This document shows positions 43,244 to 51,904 of a stretch of 64,000 nt of DNA, in pieces. The stretch comes from Synergistaceae bacterium DZ-S4. GTDB taxonomy: Bacteria; Synergistota; Synergistia; Synergistales; Synergistaceae. The notes beneath the pieces were generated by a model. It was not told the origin of the DNA. It did no database searches and worked only from the letters and a program-made list of their open reading frames with translations. Position 1 is the first letter of the stretch; each line of letters opens with the position of its first letter. The position numbers and the translations under genes are program-made. The DNA is taken from contig JAPCWD010000001.1 of the NCBI GenBank assembly GCA_025943965.1, positions 62,001-126,000 on the forward strand, written 5' to 3'.

Positions 43244-44214
43244 CGCTTTGCCTCCCTAACCAAAGATTTGTATTCCAGGATCACTTTAGAGCGCCAGTCC
43301 TTTATACGGCATAGCTTTGAAAACGCTTTGTCCTGTGATTCGGGTCGATCATCAAAATCATCAATGCCATCAAATAGGCTAGCCTGATTTGACTTTTCTC
43401 TTGCTTTACCATAGGGGATCGTATAGGTCATCCCGTCCATTTGCCACAGATTCCACGAAATGATCGTAGCAATTGTTTTTAATTCATGCAAGGTCGGCTC
43501 CCTTTGCAGCTTAAAACTAATGTTGTCAATAAATGCATAAAGCATGTTTTCACGCGCCAACAAAAGATTGTCCCCTTGGAACTCGTAGGCATATATGCTT
43601 TGAAAGGCTCTCTTTGTCCATTTAAACCATTCAGTTTCATCAACAGCATTTTCATTGACAATACGCAGCTTGCGGTCTAACAGACCAATTCTGTCTTGCA
43701 GAGGGATCAAACTCCCGGTGGCGGCATCATAGCGGCTCACCAAGTACGGAGCTTCACCACAAGATATTTCCATACGGTTAGAGTCGATATATTTCTGCCA
43801 AGTCCGGTCCTTTTGATCCGGGAACACTATTGGATCGGCGGTCGTTCTCCATACAACTCCATCCGGAACATTGAACACGTTCTTTCTGCCAAACCAGGCT
43901 TCGTCTATTAAGTTGTTCTGTGCATTGCAGACCCAGGACGGAGTGAACACTTCTGCTTTATCCCGCGTCCTGTTTATTTGACTGGTCTGTGTCTTTGCCG
44001 TGCGCGGCTGAATCAACCGCGTATTGTTGCCTATTATCAAGTCAGGCATTATCTGTTTTCGAGCTTGATACAATTCTCCCAAATGAGAGTAGTCATCGGA
44101 TGCCCAGATAATATTTCTTCCGGCCGTTCTGTCGAGCAAGAGGATCTTCAGAATTGGATAGCTGTAGTTAGCAATATCCTGCTCTAGAACATCAATATCG
44201 TTGATGGGCTGCAA
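43240..44214 (-). CDS. Methyltransferase-like subunit of the restriction-modification cassette
   Basis: About 324 residues. K-A-E-V-F-T-P-S-W-V-C-N-A-Q-N-N resembles the conserved N-terminal region of type I/II adenine methylases, and E-I-S-C-G-E-A-P-Y-L resembles SAM motif I, but no N-P-P-Y/N-P-P-F motif is present. It may therefore be a partner or inactive half-methyltransferase for the fusion protein. The frame opens at an ATG at 44229, but GGGAGG (in the upstream gene's end) lies 4-5 bases before a TTG at 44214, preferred here. Confidence 0.68.
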   Translation of the reverse strand: MQPINDIDVLEQDIANYSYPILKILLLDRTAGRNIIWASDDYSHLGELYQARKQIMPDLIIGNNTRLIQPRTAKTQTSQINRTRDKAEVFTPSWVCNAQNNLIDEAWFGRKNVFNVPDGVVWRTTADPIVFPDQKDRTWQKYIDSNRMEISCGEAPYLVSRYDAATGSLIPLQDRIGLLDRKLRIVNENAVDETEWFKWTKRAFQSIYAYEFQGDNLLLARENMLYAFIDNISFKLQREPTLHELKTIATIISWNLWQMDGMTYTIPYGKAREKSNQASLFDGIDDFDDRPESQDKAFSKLCRIKDWRSKVILEYKSLVREAKR

Positions 44215-44218
44215 TTTT

Positions 44219-44467
44219 TCACCTCCCATGAACGAACTTTTCAGCTAAGGCATTTTTCTTATTGTCATCAGAGATGAACTCTAAAATATCGTCGACGCTA
44301 CAATTCAAAGCTACGCATATTTTTTCAATGCTCTCAAGCGATATGTACTCATCCTTGCCAAGGCGAGCCATGACATTGGCACTTACACCCGCTGCACTTT
44401 TCAATGCGGTCTTTTTCATTTTCATGTCAATCAGTAATTTCCAAAGCCGATTGTATTGTACAGCCAT
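44219..44467 (-). CDS. XRE-family helix-turn-helix regulator
   Basis: An 82-residue Cro/C1-type protein with a single HTH (L-K-S-A-A-G-V-S-A-N-V-M-A-R-L-G). Next to a restriction enzyme it is a plausible controller (C-protein-like) that delays or limits nuclease expression. AGGAGG precedes the ATG. A GTGATT-TT-AATCAC palindrome just upstream is a candidate binding site. Confidence 0.8.
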   Translation of the reverse strand: MAVQYNRLWKLLIDMKMKKTALKSAAGVSANVMARLGKDEYISLESIEKICVALNCSVDDILEFISDDNKKNALAEKFVHGR

Positions 44468-44482
44468 AACTTGTCCTCCTGG

Positions 44483-44518
44483 GTGATTTTAATCACATAT
44501 TAGAGTTATTATATCACT
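44483..44518 (-). promoter_or_regulatory. Promoter/operator of the restriction-modification cassette
   Basis: GTGATT-TT-AATCAC (44483-44496) is a 14-base palindrome immediately upstream of the regulator's ribosome-binding site. A TATAAT -10 box on the minus strand lies about 15 bases further upstream with GTGAT half-sites around it. No good -35 box was seen. Confidence 0.4.
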
Positions 44519-44722
44519 AATCAGGGATAAAATTTTACTGTCGATTACAAGTCAATTATGATAAACACCCTCTTTGCACACAAGATATGTTGCAGCGGGT
44601 GGATAGAAGATTTTAAGATAGGTTTTGCTTAGTGTGGGCAGTGATCAATGATGGCGTATTAGCCAAATGGCGAGGTCGTGTAACCCTTTTCTCAATATAC
44701 ATAGTACTTCCTTTTACAATCA

Positions 44723-45472
44723 TCAGCCCCAGGGCCAGGAGATCCTTCTCCCGTCTTCTCCTTTAATGGCCTTTTTGATCTCATCGAAGGTCGGAGTTTC
44801 AAGCATCATCTTTGTGCAGTTAGCCCGTGAGAGGGTATCAAGTGTGTGGGAATCGGAAGACCTTATGAAGATCCTTCCGGGGTAATCTTCCCTCCACTTT
44901 GCTGCCTGTTCCGAATCTGTCCTCCGCGAGAGCTCAAAGGCGTCGGCAGGGTAGTCCTGCGGCATGGGACCAAGGGCGACAGGATAGGAAAAAGAGGGCC
45001 TGTCGACGTGGGCAAGTATTGCGATTCCGCCTAGTTCCTGAACTTTGGATACTATCTGGTCGACTTCATACCCCGAACCCTGAATCAGAAGGGTCTCTTC
45101 CTCTCTCAGGATGTTGTTGCAATGGTCCAGTACCACCTGATAACCAAAATAATCAACGTCGTTTTTTATCGGCATGATTTTCTGCCACAGCCATTCCTTG
45201 TAATCCATTGCTGTTTTGAGGTCCGGAAAAACAGAGAGTATGTGGATATCCTCCGCGCTTTGGGTCTCGATGCAGGGAAGGACGACAGGATCTCCCTCCG
45301 CGGCTTCATAGACTGCCTGGCAATTGTCGCAGGTGTTGTGGTCGGCAATGCCGATCACATCAATTCCGGCCTTCCTGGCGGCCGAGACTATCTCAGGGGC
45401 GCCCATTTCCAGGCTTCCGCATGGAGAGAGGGCCGTATGTATATGGAGATCGACCCAGAAAGGCTTAAGCAT
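44723..45472 (-). CDS. PHP-domain metal-dependent phosphoesterase
   Basis: A 249-residue PHP protein with D-L-H-I-H-T-A-L-S-P-C-G, G-I-A-D-H-N, a middle E-T-Q and the late S-S-D-S-H-T-L, giving the metal ligands of the family. It likely hydrolyses phosphoester bonds; the substrate is unknown. It ends an operon of signalling-like genes (DRTGG, hydrogenase-like, HATPase, FdhD) of a kind often seen beside [FeFe]-hydrogenase genes. Confidence 0.83.
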   Translation of the reverse strand: MLKPFWVDLHIHTALSPCGSLEMGAPEIVSAARKAGIDVIGIADHNTCDNCQAVYEAAEGDPVVLPCIETQSAEDIHILSVFPDLKTAMDYKEWLWQKIMPIKNDVDYFGYQVVLDHCNNILREEETLLIQGSGYEVDQIVSKVQELGGIAILAHVDRPSFSYPVALGPMPQDYPADAFELSRRTDSEQAAKWREDYPGRIFIRSSDSHTLDTLSRANCTKMMLETPTFDEIKKAIKGEDGRRISWPWG

Positions 45473-45478
45473 TTTATG

Positions 45479-45817
45479 TTAACCCTCTATACCCAGCTCA
45501 GAGAGTCTCCTGCAGGTCCCGAAGATCGACTCGGCAACGCAGGCTACGCAGATATTTTCCGCGGCACACCTTTCTTCAAGGTCCCGGGGCGCTTTTCTGC
45601 CCGAGGCAAGAATGATCAGCGGTATTTCCTTCAGTACGGCCACAGCGGCAACGTTGAGATGCGCCTGTATCGTTACCCAGGCAGATCCCTCTGCGGTGGT
45701 CCCCATTATGAAACTGAGCAGGTCCCCTGCGGCAGCCTGAGTTACTTCTCTTTCCGGGTCGCCCGTCACCTGTACTTCAGCATTGAGCTTTTCACAAATT
45801 TCCTTTATCTTCAACAC
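45479..45817 (-). CDS. DRTGG-domain protein (1)
   Basis: A 112-residue small protein of the DRTGG type (beta strands with G-D-L-L-S-F-I-M and a V-A-V-L-K-E-I-P-L-I-I-L-A-S-G region), a presumed ligand-binding regulatory domain. It overlaps the hydrogenase-like gene by seven bases and precedes the PHP gene by six. A second DRTGG protein is at 47738-48103. Confidence 0.7.
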   Translation of the reverse strand: MLKIKEICEKLNAEVQVTGDPEREVTQAAAGDLLSFIMGTTAEGSAWVTIQAHLNVAAVAVLKEIPLIILASGRKAPRDLEERCAAENICVACVAESIFGTCRRLSELGIEG

Positions 45818-47130
45818 TTTCCTCCCTTTCTTTTCAGCGTGTGCGGCTGAGATTCCGAGAGCTTTACTATCTGATTTGCAAGTGCGGAGATACCCTCTCT
45901 GAGTTTAAATATGCAGTCCGTTACGGATCCGTGTCCTCTTACGATCTCTTCCGCCATGGCCTGGCATGAGGGTCTTCCACATGAACCGCAGTCGATATGG
46001 GGAAGTCCGTTGTAGATCTCCTTCATCTGCTGAAGCTTGACCATCGCATCTGCAAGGTTGTCTGAGAGCGGCAGCCTCGGACGCGGCTGATATTCATTCT
46101 TGACAGGCCAGATTCCCATAGTGAAAAGTTCCTCGGCCCTTGATAGTTCCCTGGGCGAAATGTTCCAGTCCGTCTCAATGCTTCCCATGCGAAGATTTGC
46201 CAGAAAACGGGAATCGGCAGTGCCTACGCCCCCGACACATCCCGTATCACAAACACGGCACTCGATAAAGTCAACACCCCGCAGTCTTCCAAGCTCAAGT
46301 TCCTGAAGGGTGTCAAGGGTGTTCCTCATCCCCGAGACCGCAAGGATCGTAAGTTTCCTGTCAGAGAATGCCTGGACATGCCTTGACTCTCCTCCCCGCC
46401 TTGCCCACTGTATCCACCTGTTGTTCCTTTTTCTGGGCGCAGATCCCTTCTCGACGTTTATGTCTCCCTCTGCCATTATGCTTCTTGCCACTTTCCTGAC
46501 AGTTACTGCGCTGGTAAGAGGGGAAGCCCCCTTGCCGAACGGCTCCCTTACCATCGTTATCTTGGCAGGGCAGGGTGCAAGAAGAGTAAGGGGCGCATCG
46601 CTGTTCGTCCTCATTCTCCACAGTGTTGCAGCGATCTCAAGCGGAGAGAGTACGGGAACGACCCTTGAAAGCAGCTCCGGAAATTTTGTCTGGATAAGCC
46701 TGAGGACCGACGGGCAGTAGACCGATATTATCGGCAGTGCCGTCTTTGATGATCTGTTTATAAGCTGGGCGACGGCATAGGCTGAGAGGTCAAAAGCATC
46801 CTCAGCCTCATCTATCAGGGTTTTAAAATCAAGTGAAATAAGAACTTCTTCAAGGTCGTCCGGTTTTCCGTAATGGCTGAACTGTGAAAAGAAGACCGGG
46901 TCAGGGACTATCATTGCTCTTGACGATTCCTTGATCCTGTTCCAGTCGTCTTCGTAAATGCCCAAAGCCGAACGGCAGCATGAGCGCAGACATTCTCCGC
47001 AGTCGATGCAGAGCTCCTCGATAATGTCTATCTCTCCGTCTACGACACGTATCGCTTCCGTAGGACAGACTCTTATGCAGTTTACGCATCCCTGACATGC
47101 GTCTTTTGATACTTTTATACTATGTTCCAT
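45811..47130 (-). CDS. Degenerate [FeFe]-hydrogenase-like Fe-S protein, probable H2/redox sensor
   Basis: A 439-residue protein: N-terminal 2x4Fe-4S ferredoxin (C-Q-G-C-V-N-C-I-R-V-C-P, C-I-D-C-G-E-C-L-R-S-C), a hydrogenase large-subunit-like domain, and a C-terminal D-C-G-S-C-G-R-P-S-C cluster motif. Compared with HydA, the L1 site reads V-Y-C-P-S in place of S-C-S-P-G (one Cys lost or shifted), while L2 (A-P-C-P-A-K) and L3 (C-D-T-G-C-V-G-G) keep their cysteines. It lacks the PAS domain of classical HydS. A sensory rather than catalytic role is inferred. Confidence 0.75.
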   Translation of the reverse strand: MEHSIKVSKDACQGCVNCIRVCPTEAIRVVDGEIDIIEELCIDCGECLRSCCRSALGIYEDDWNRIKESSRAMIVPDPVFFSQFSHYGKPDDLEEVLISLDFKTLIDEAEDAFDLSAYAVAQLINRSSKTALPIISVYCPSVLRLIQTKFPELLSRVVPVLSPLEIAATLWRMRTNSDAPLTLLAPCPAKITMVREPFGKGASPLTSAVTVRKVARSIMAEGDINVEKGSAPRKRNNRWIQWARRGGESRHVQAFSDRKLTILAVSGMRNTLDTLQELELGRLRGVDFIECRVCDTGCVGGVGTADSRFLANLRMGSIETDWNISPRELSRAEELFTMGIWPVKNEYQPRPRLPLSDNLADAMVKLQQMKEIYNGLPHIDCGSCGRPSCQAMAEEIVRGHGSVTDCIFKLREGISALANQIVKLSESQPHTLKRKGGKC

Positions 47131-47304
47131 GCGGTTCGCTCCTCCGTAACAGCCGGCGTTTAGCTGGATATCTGGTAACGGCTGGATTCAATAGCTGCAT
47201 TTCACAGATCCCCGGGTCCGGCCGATGGCCATTTCGCGGATCTGATGCGATGGGCATCTTGTATGCGTCAGGCCAGGTCTTTGGGCAGGGGACCCTTAAA
47301 TTTT

Positions 47305-47733
47305 CTATTTGTTGAAAAATACCGTTGATCTGAGTACGGTCCCTGCTCCGGGGACCGACTCTATCTCAAACAGATCGGAGTTCCGCTTAATGTTCGGAAG
47401 GCCCATGCCTGCACCGAAACCCATCTCCCGAGCCTGGTTGGAGGCAGTCGTATATCCCTCTGTCATGGCCTGTTCTATGTCGGGGATGCCGGGCCCCTCG
47501 TCCTTGGCTGTTATTTCGAGCCTGTCCTCTGAAATTACGGCTTTAAGTGTACCGCCATCTGCGTGGATGACCAAGTTTATCTCTGCTTCGTATGCGATCA
47601 CAGCAGCTCTTCGGCATACATCGGACTGTATGCCGAGCATCTTGAGGGTATTTTTTATATTGTTTGAGGCAGTTCCCGCCGTCATAAAATTGTTACCCTC
47701 GATCCTGTATTCCATACATACAGGAGCAGCCAT
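47305..47733 (-). CDS. HATPase-domain anti-sigma-factor-like kinase
   Basis: A 142-residue GHKL ATPase domain with A-Y-E-A-E-I-N-L-V-I-H (N box), D-E-G-P-G-I-P-D (G1) and G-F-G-A-G-M-G-L-P (G2), as in RsbW/SpoIIAB/RsbT-type serine kinases. Probably part of a switch in the same operon as the DRTGG and hydrogenase-like proteins. A 174-base gap without a gene follows it on the minus strand. Confidence 0.75.
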   Translation of the reverse strand: MAAPVCMEYRIEGNNFMTAGTASNNIKNTLKMLGIQSDVCRRAAVIAYEAEINLVIHADGGTLKAVISEDRLEITAKDEGPGIPDIEQAMTEGYTTASNQAREMGFGAGMGLPNIKRNSDLFEIESVPGAGTVLRSTVFFNK

Positions 47734-47737
47734 ATTG

Positions 47738-48103
47738 CTATGCCTCCCGCGGCTGTGGCACGTAACTGGGTTTTACACCTGCTGCGTAAAGTCTTCCGCA
47801 GACCTCATAAAGGCTGTATTTGGTCAAAAGCACAGGTATGCCGCTCTCCCTGGCAAGGCTCACGGTCTCTTCAAGGGGTATCTTGCCCCTTACGAAGACT
47901 ACCGCAGGCAGGTCAAGCATCTGCGCTGTCCTTACTATCTGAATGTTTGTGAGTCCCGTTAGAAGGAGCGATCCTGGCGAGCAGAAGGCGAGCACATCGC
48001 TCATGAGGTCACAGGCATATGCATAGGGTACGTTTATCTCGCCCAGGTCTACGTCAGAAATTACCTCCGCGTTGATGATCCCAGCCAATTCTTTTAAATT
48101 CAT
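47738..48103 (-). CDS. DRTGG-domain protein (2)
   Basis: A 121-residue DRTGG-type protein related to the product of 45479-45817 (Y-A-C-D-L-M-S-D-V-L-A-F and V-F-V-R-G-K-I-P-L). It is the first gene after its own promoter (48165-48193) and lies four bases before the HATPase gene, suggesting they act as a pair. Confidence 0.7.
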   Translation of the reverse strand: MNLKELAGIINAEVISDVDLGEINVPYAYACDLMSDVLAFCSPGSLLLTGLTNIQIVRTAQMLDLPAVVFVRGKIPLEETVSLARESGIPVLLTKYSLYEVCGRLYAAGVKPSYVPQPREA

Positions 48104-48300
48104 TTTTTTGACATCCTCCTATAGATACTCTCTTTGTATTTTTTGTTTTGATATGACCATATTAATTTTACAGTTTTGCGCAAAAAATAACAAGCTTTAC
48201 AAAATAAGACTGTTTAGCCTCTTTTGTGATGTTTTTTTACTATGAATTTTAAGTATGATGGCCTATTCTTATCTAAGAATATATTTTTATTGGTATTTAT
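48104..48300. other. AT-rich promoter region of the regulatory operon
   Basis: About 197 bases, no gene. It contains the promoter at 48165-48193 and an inverted repeat TATTCTTA-TC-TAAGAATA (48264-48281) just past the histidine-kinase-like gene, which could be a weak terminator. Confidence 0.5.
48165..48193 (-). promoter_or_regulatory. Promoter with a palindrome in the spacer
   Basis: On the minus strand TTGTTA (48193-48188) and TAAAAT (48170-48165) are 17 bases apart; a 12-base palindrome TTTTGCGCAAAA (48174-48185) lies in the spacer, a place used by repressors or MerR-like activators. Confidence 0.5.
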
Positions 48301-48882
48301 CTACTTATCAGACGAGATTCCGGGGGCTCCTTCCCATTTTATCTCATCAAGGTTTTCTTTGATATGTTTTCTCAGCCAGAGTCCCACCTCAGGGGAACGG
48401 AGCATCTCCCTGTCACCGTCCAGGGCTTCGATTATCTCATCAGTGTCCAGAAGGAATTCCCCATGGTCAGTTTTGTGGCGGTATACCCAGTGGATCTCGG
48501 GAGAACCCATTATAAGGGCCATCAGCGTGGCGGGGATGTCTCCGAGAGGGGGCCTGTCTATACTGCTCATCATGAAGGAAGCGGTAGTTTTTGTTCCCTT
48601 CCCGGGTTCCGAAACGATATCAAGTCTTCCTCCGCACAGTTCAGCGGATTGTTTGAGAAAGGGCAGTCCCATGCCCACCCTTCTTGTAGTCCTCGTTGTT
48701 GTGAAGGGATCGGTCACTTTTGATATAAATTCTTTGCTCATGCCCCTTCCGTTATCTTCTACCGAAAAAGACAGCCTGTCTGCCGCCTTCTCCTCAAGGA
48801 CCTCGACCCTGACTTCCGTGCCCTCTGCCATTACGCTGTTTTCTGCTATATCAAGCACATGTGCCGAAAGATCTTCAAGCAA
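48301..48882 (-). CDS. Histidine-kinase-like ATPase
   Basis: A 193-residue protein with a GHKL ATPase domain (D-I-A-E-N-S-V, V-E-D-N-G-R-G-M, T-D-P-F-T-T-T, R-V-G-M-G-L-P) and a short C-terminal tail. No sensor or phospho-acceptor domain is visible, so it may phosphorylate or sequester a partner. Start is TTG at 48882 behind CGGAGG, seven bases after fdhD, which suggests a link to formate dehydrogenase control. Confidence 0.78.
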   Translation of the reverse strand: MLEDLSAHVLDIAENSVMAEGTEVRVEVLEEKAADRLSFSVEDNGRGMSKEFISKVTDPFTTTRTTRRVGMGLPFLKQSAELCGGRLDIVSEPGKGTKTTASFMMSSIDRPPLGDIPATLMALIMGSPEIHWVYRHKTDHGEFLLDTDEIIEALDGDREMLRSPEVGLWLRKHIKENLDEIKWEGAPGISSDK

Positions 48883-48888
48883 ATCTAC

Positions 48889-49692
48889 TCAACCTCCGAT
48901 ATCTGTTCTTTCCCGACCGTTGAATTTTATCCGTTCCGGAGCACTGTATACGTTGAACCTTCCGTTCCTTGCAAAGCCTATAAGCGTCATGTTGCAGCGC
49001 CTCGCAGCATCCGCACCGTCTGCTGTCGCAGCTGAAATACTTGCCATCAGGGGAATTTTGGCCCCCGCTCCCTTGAGGACCATGTCTTCCGGAAGGCGGC
49101 CTGATGTGATGAGTCCGACCTCGCTTGTTTTCATATTTTTTTTCAGGATCCATCCTACGGCCTTGTCCACCGCGTTATGCCTGCCAACGTCCTCCGTTCT
49201 GAAAAGCAGTTTCTCGTCGGGTGATACAAGAGCAGCGACGTGCACACTTCCCGCTGTTTTGAAGAGCGGGGCTTCTCCTATCCAGTCTATCCCCGACATG
49301 ATCGTTTCGAAGGATATCTGCCATTCTACGGGAAGTGGATCAGGCTGAATGCCGGCGTCCCTTTTTTCTTCGAGAAAGGCTCCGGAAGCTGTATGGAGAA
49401 ATCTTGCTTCAAGTTTCCAGCCTTCACGCCTCCTTGCTCTTTCAACAACTATTCTGCCGTTCTCTGTTCTGACAGATGCGATATCCTCCATGCTTTCTAT
49501 CATACGTCGGCAGTAAAGGTTGCCAAGCGCCCAAAGCTCTTCCTCGCCAGGCGTGAAGATCACCACTGCTTCACGTGAACCATCTACCTCCAGGATCATC
49601 CGTTTTTCGACTATCATGTCATCATTGACCGCTTTTATGGTCCCGTCACTGAACATCCTTAGAATCTCTCTTTTCTCTGTTCGATGGTCCAT
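48889..49692 (-). CDS. fdhD: FdhD-family formate dehydrogenase accessory protein
   Basis: A 267-residue FdhD. Family features: F-R-T-E-D-V-G-R-H-N-A-V-D-K-A-V-G, S-G-R-L-P-E-D-M-V and A-A-D-A-A-R-R. FdhD transfers sulfur to the formate dehydrogenase cofactor via a C-x-x-C loop; the matching loop here reads T-A-S-G-A-F-L with no cysteine, so the standard chemistry may be changed. First gene of the regulatory operon and probably served the FdhA gene cluster 12 kb away. Confidence 0.85.
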   Translation of the reverse strand: MDHRTEKREILRMFSDGTIKAVNDDMIVEKRMILEVDGSREAVVIFTPGEEELWALGNLYCRRMIESMEDIASVRTENGRIVVERARRREGWKLEARFLHTASGAFLEEKRDAGIQPDPLPVEWQISFETIMSGIDWIGEAPLFKTAGSVHVAALVSPDEKLLFRTEDVGRHNAVDKAVGWILKKNMKTSEVGLITSGRLPEDMVLKGAGAKIPLMASISAATADGADAARRCNMTLIGFARNGRFNVYSAPERIKFNGRERTDIGG

Positions 49693-49875
49693 CGCTGACC
49701 CACCTCTTTCAATCTTTGTACGGATAAATACTGCCGCTTACATTTTACTACACCTGAGCTGTAAATTTCCCCACACATGGTCTATGTTTTAGACTATACT
49801 ACTTCTTGTTTCAAACTTATCTGTCAACGATCCGTCCGTCCCAAACAAGGATCTGGAGAAAGAAGAGATATTCTG

Positions 49876-50793
49876 ATGCCCGAAAAGAGCGAACTCCCCG
49901 TCAATACAGCGAGGCCCCGGGATTACATCGTTATCCTCGCCGCAATTACGATATGGAGCGCAAGTTTCGCGGGAATGAAGGTAGCTGTGGAACAGGCCCA
50001 TCCATTGATCGTGCTTTGGATGAGGCTTGGCATTTCTATCCCCTTCCTCTTCGCGGGTTCGTATATACAGAATACGTTCCGTCTCCCTTCACGGCAGGAG
50101 CTCCTGCCGCTCCTGATAATGAGCTTCCAGGGCATCTTCCTGGTCCTCGGCCTGCAAAACTTCGCTATGAAGACAGCAAGTGCATCGACCGCGAACTGGA
50201 TAATAATTTGTTCTCCCGCTTTTGTGGCCCTTTTGGGATGGCTGTTCCTGAAGGAAAAGATATCTCTCATGGGTTTTGCAGGTCTGGTCATCTCAGCGAT
50301 AGGGGTAATGGTAGTTTTACGCCTTGGAACGGCTTCGGGGCCAAAGGGATCGGGATCTTTCGGCACCGTCGGTGACCTGTTGATCCTGTTTTCTTCTCTA
50401 AACTGGTCCATATTTCTTGTATTTTCAAGGAAAGTACTGAGGGAGGACCTTCACTACAGCTTCGTCCTCTTCTGGGAGATGTTTTTCTCCTTCATTTATG
50501 CGACCTTAGCGCTGCCTCTTCTCGGATGCGATATTTCCGTGATCTGGTCATTCACCCACAGGACCTGGACTGCTGTAGCTTTCCTGGGAGCAGGCGCTTC
50601 GGCGGCTGCTTACTTCTGCTGGTTCCACGGCCTCTCCGTTCTGCCTGTTTCAAGGATCGTGGCTTTCCAGTTCCTGCAGCCGTTCGCCGGGGCGATGATC
50701 GCATTTCTTCTGCTCGGAGAACGGTTCACTCTATGGCTTTTCGCCGGAGGGATAACGATAATGTACGGCGTATACCTGGTTAACAGAAAATGA
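49876..50793 (+). CDS. EamA/DMT-family transporter (1)
   Basis: About 305 residues with ten predicted membrane segments in two EamA repeats. The frame opens at 49777, but the ATG at 49876 fits the family start. It ends Y-L-V-N-R-K, like the next gene. DMT exporters often release amino acids or metabolites; the substrate is not known. Confidence 0.82.
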   Translation: MPEKSELPVNTARPRDYIVILAAITIWSASFAGMKVAVEQAHPLIVLWMRLGISIPFLFAGSYIQNTFRLPSRQELLPLLIMSFQGIFLVLGLQNFAMKTASASTANWIIICSPAFVALLGWLFLKEKISLMGFAGLVISAIGVMVVLRLGTASGPKGSGSFGTVGDLLILFSSLNWSIFLVFSRKVLREDLHYSFVLFWEMFFSFIYATLALPLLGCDISVIWSFTHRTWTAVAFLGAGASAAAYFCWFHGLSVLPVSRIVAFQFLQPFAGAMIAFLLLGERFTLWLFAGGITIMYGVYLVNRK

Positions 50794-50832
50794 CAGGACG
50801 ACCGGCAACAACAGGAGGAGCAAACCGTAGCA

Positions 50833-51753
50833 ATGCCTGATACAGTAATGGAAGATATACAGACGAAAGAAGCATCATTTTACCATTACGCAATGATACT
50901 TGCGACAGTTACGATATGGGGCGGCAGCTTCGCCTCGACAAAATACGCCCTTGCACAGGCCGAACCCCTGGTCATAATGTGCCTCAGGCTCCTTATCGGC
51001 ATGCCGGTGCTCCTTGCAGGCTCTCTCATGGAGGGGTCTCTGAGGCTCCCCACAAAAGGAGAGGCCCCAGCACTATTCCTGATGGGGTTCCAGGGAATAT
51101 TCTTCCATCAGACCATCCAGAGCTATGCAATGAAAACGGCGGGGGCGGCGAATGCGAACTGGATGATGATAGCGACGCCCGCACTTGTTGCCATACTTGG
51201 CAGGGTATTCCTGAAAGAGAGGATATCCTCAAAGGGGGTATGCGGGATGATACTTGCAGCGGTCGGTGTGGGTCTGGTCATAGGACGCGGTACGGTCGTC
51301 ACGTCGAATTCCGGCAGTTTCGGAAGCCTAGGCGATGTGATAATGCTTCTGTCAGTTCTCAACTGGGCAATCTTCCTCGTTCTCTCGAGGCGAATCCTCA
51401 AAAAAGATCTCCCTCCGGCATTTGTCATATTCTGGGAGATGCTCTTCGCCCTTCTGTCAGCGATCCCCTTCACATACATCATAGGGAGCGATTTTTCGGT
51501 GATCCCCTCTTTCACATCCGGTACCTGGGGCGCACTGATCTTTCTGGGGGCATTTTCCTCCGCTCTTGCATACATCTTCTGGTTCAGGGCCCTCGCGATA
51601 TTTACAGTGGCCAAGGTAGCCGTGTTCCAGTTCCTTCAGCCGATGGCAGGAGTCGTTATAGCATATTTTCTTGTCGGGGAAAGGTTCACTCCATGGCTTT
51701 TTGCAGGAGGGGCAATGATACTCAGCGGAGTCTGGCTCGTTAACAGAAAATAA
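50833..51753 (+). CDS. EamA/DMT-family transporter (2)
   Basis: A 306-residue, ten-helix EamA transporter, a close tandem paralogue of the preceding gene (for example shared F-Q-G-I-F, N-W-x-I-F-L-V and L-F-A-G-G motifs). Forty bases separate them, with GGAGG before the ATG region. The two may form a heterodimer or have split substrates after duplication. Confidence 0.84.
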   Translation: MPDTVMEDIQTKEASFYHYAMILATVTIWGGSFASTKYALAQAEPLVIMCLRLLIGMPVLLAGSLMEGSLRLPTKGEAPALFLMGFQGIFFHQTIQSYAMKTAGAANANWMMIATPALVAILGRVFLKERISSKGVCGMILAAVGVGLVIGRGTVVTSNSGSFGSLGDVIMLLSVLNWAIFLVLSRRILKKDLPPAFVIFWEMLFALLSAIPFTYIIGSDFSVIPSFTSGTWGALIFLGAFSSALAYIFWFRALAIFTVAKVAVFQFLQPMAGVVIAYFLVGERFTPWLFAGGAMILSGVWLVNRK

Positions 51754-51854
51754 CTGATCCTTTTCAGGTATTAATGATAAGCCCACAGTCATTTCATCTC
51801 AAGGTCAGCTAAAGTCATCGTTTTCTATCTCTTTCCGACTGTTCCATAGCGCCC

Positions 51855-51900
51855 ACATTATAATATCACCCGCCCGCTGATAAGAGCAGACGGGCCTCTG
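51855..51900 (-). terminator. Weak hairpin after the SUI1-like gene
   Basis: GCCCG and CTG pair with CAG and CGGGC within 51872-51895, followed on the minus strand by GGGTGATATT. A convergent-end terminator is possible but weak. Confidence 0.35.
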
Positions 51901-51904
51901 ACTC

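Noticed and set aside
48242..49348. 368-codon plus-strand frame, Ser-rich
   Set aside because: Antisense to the HATPase and fdhD genes; low-complexity composition and no start signal.
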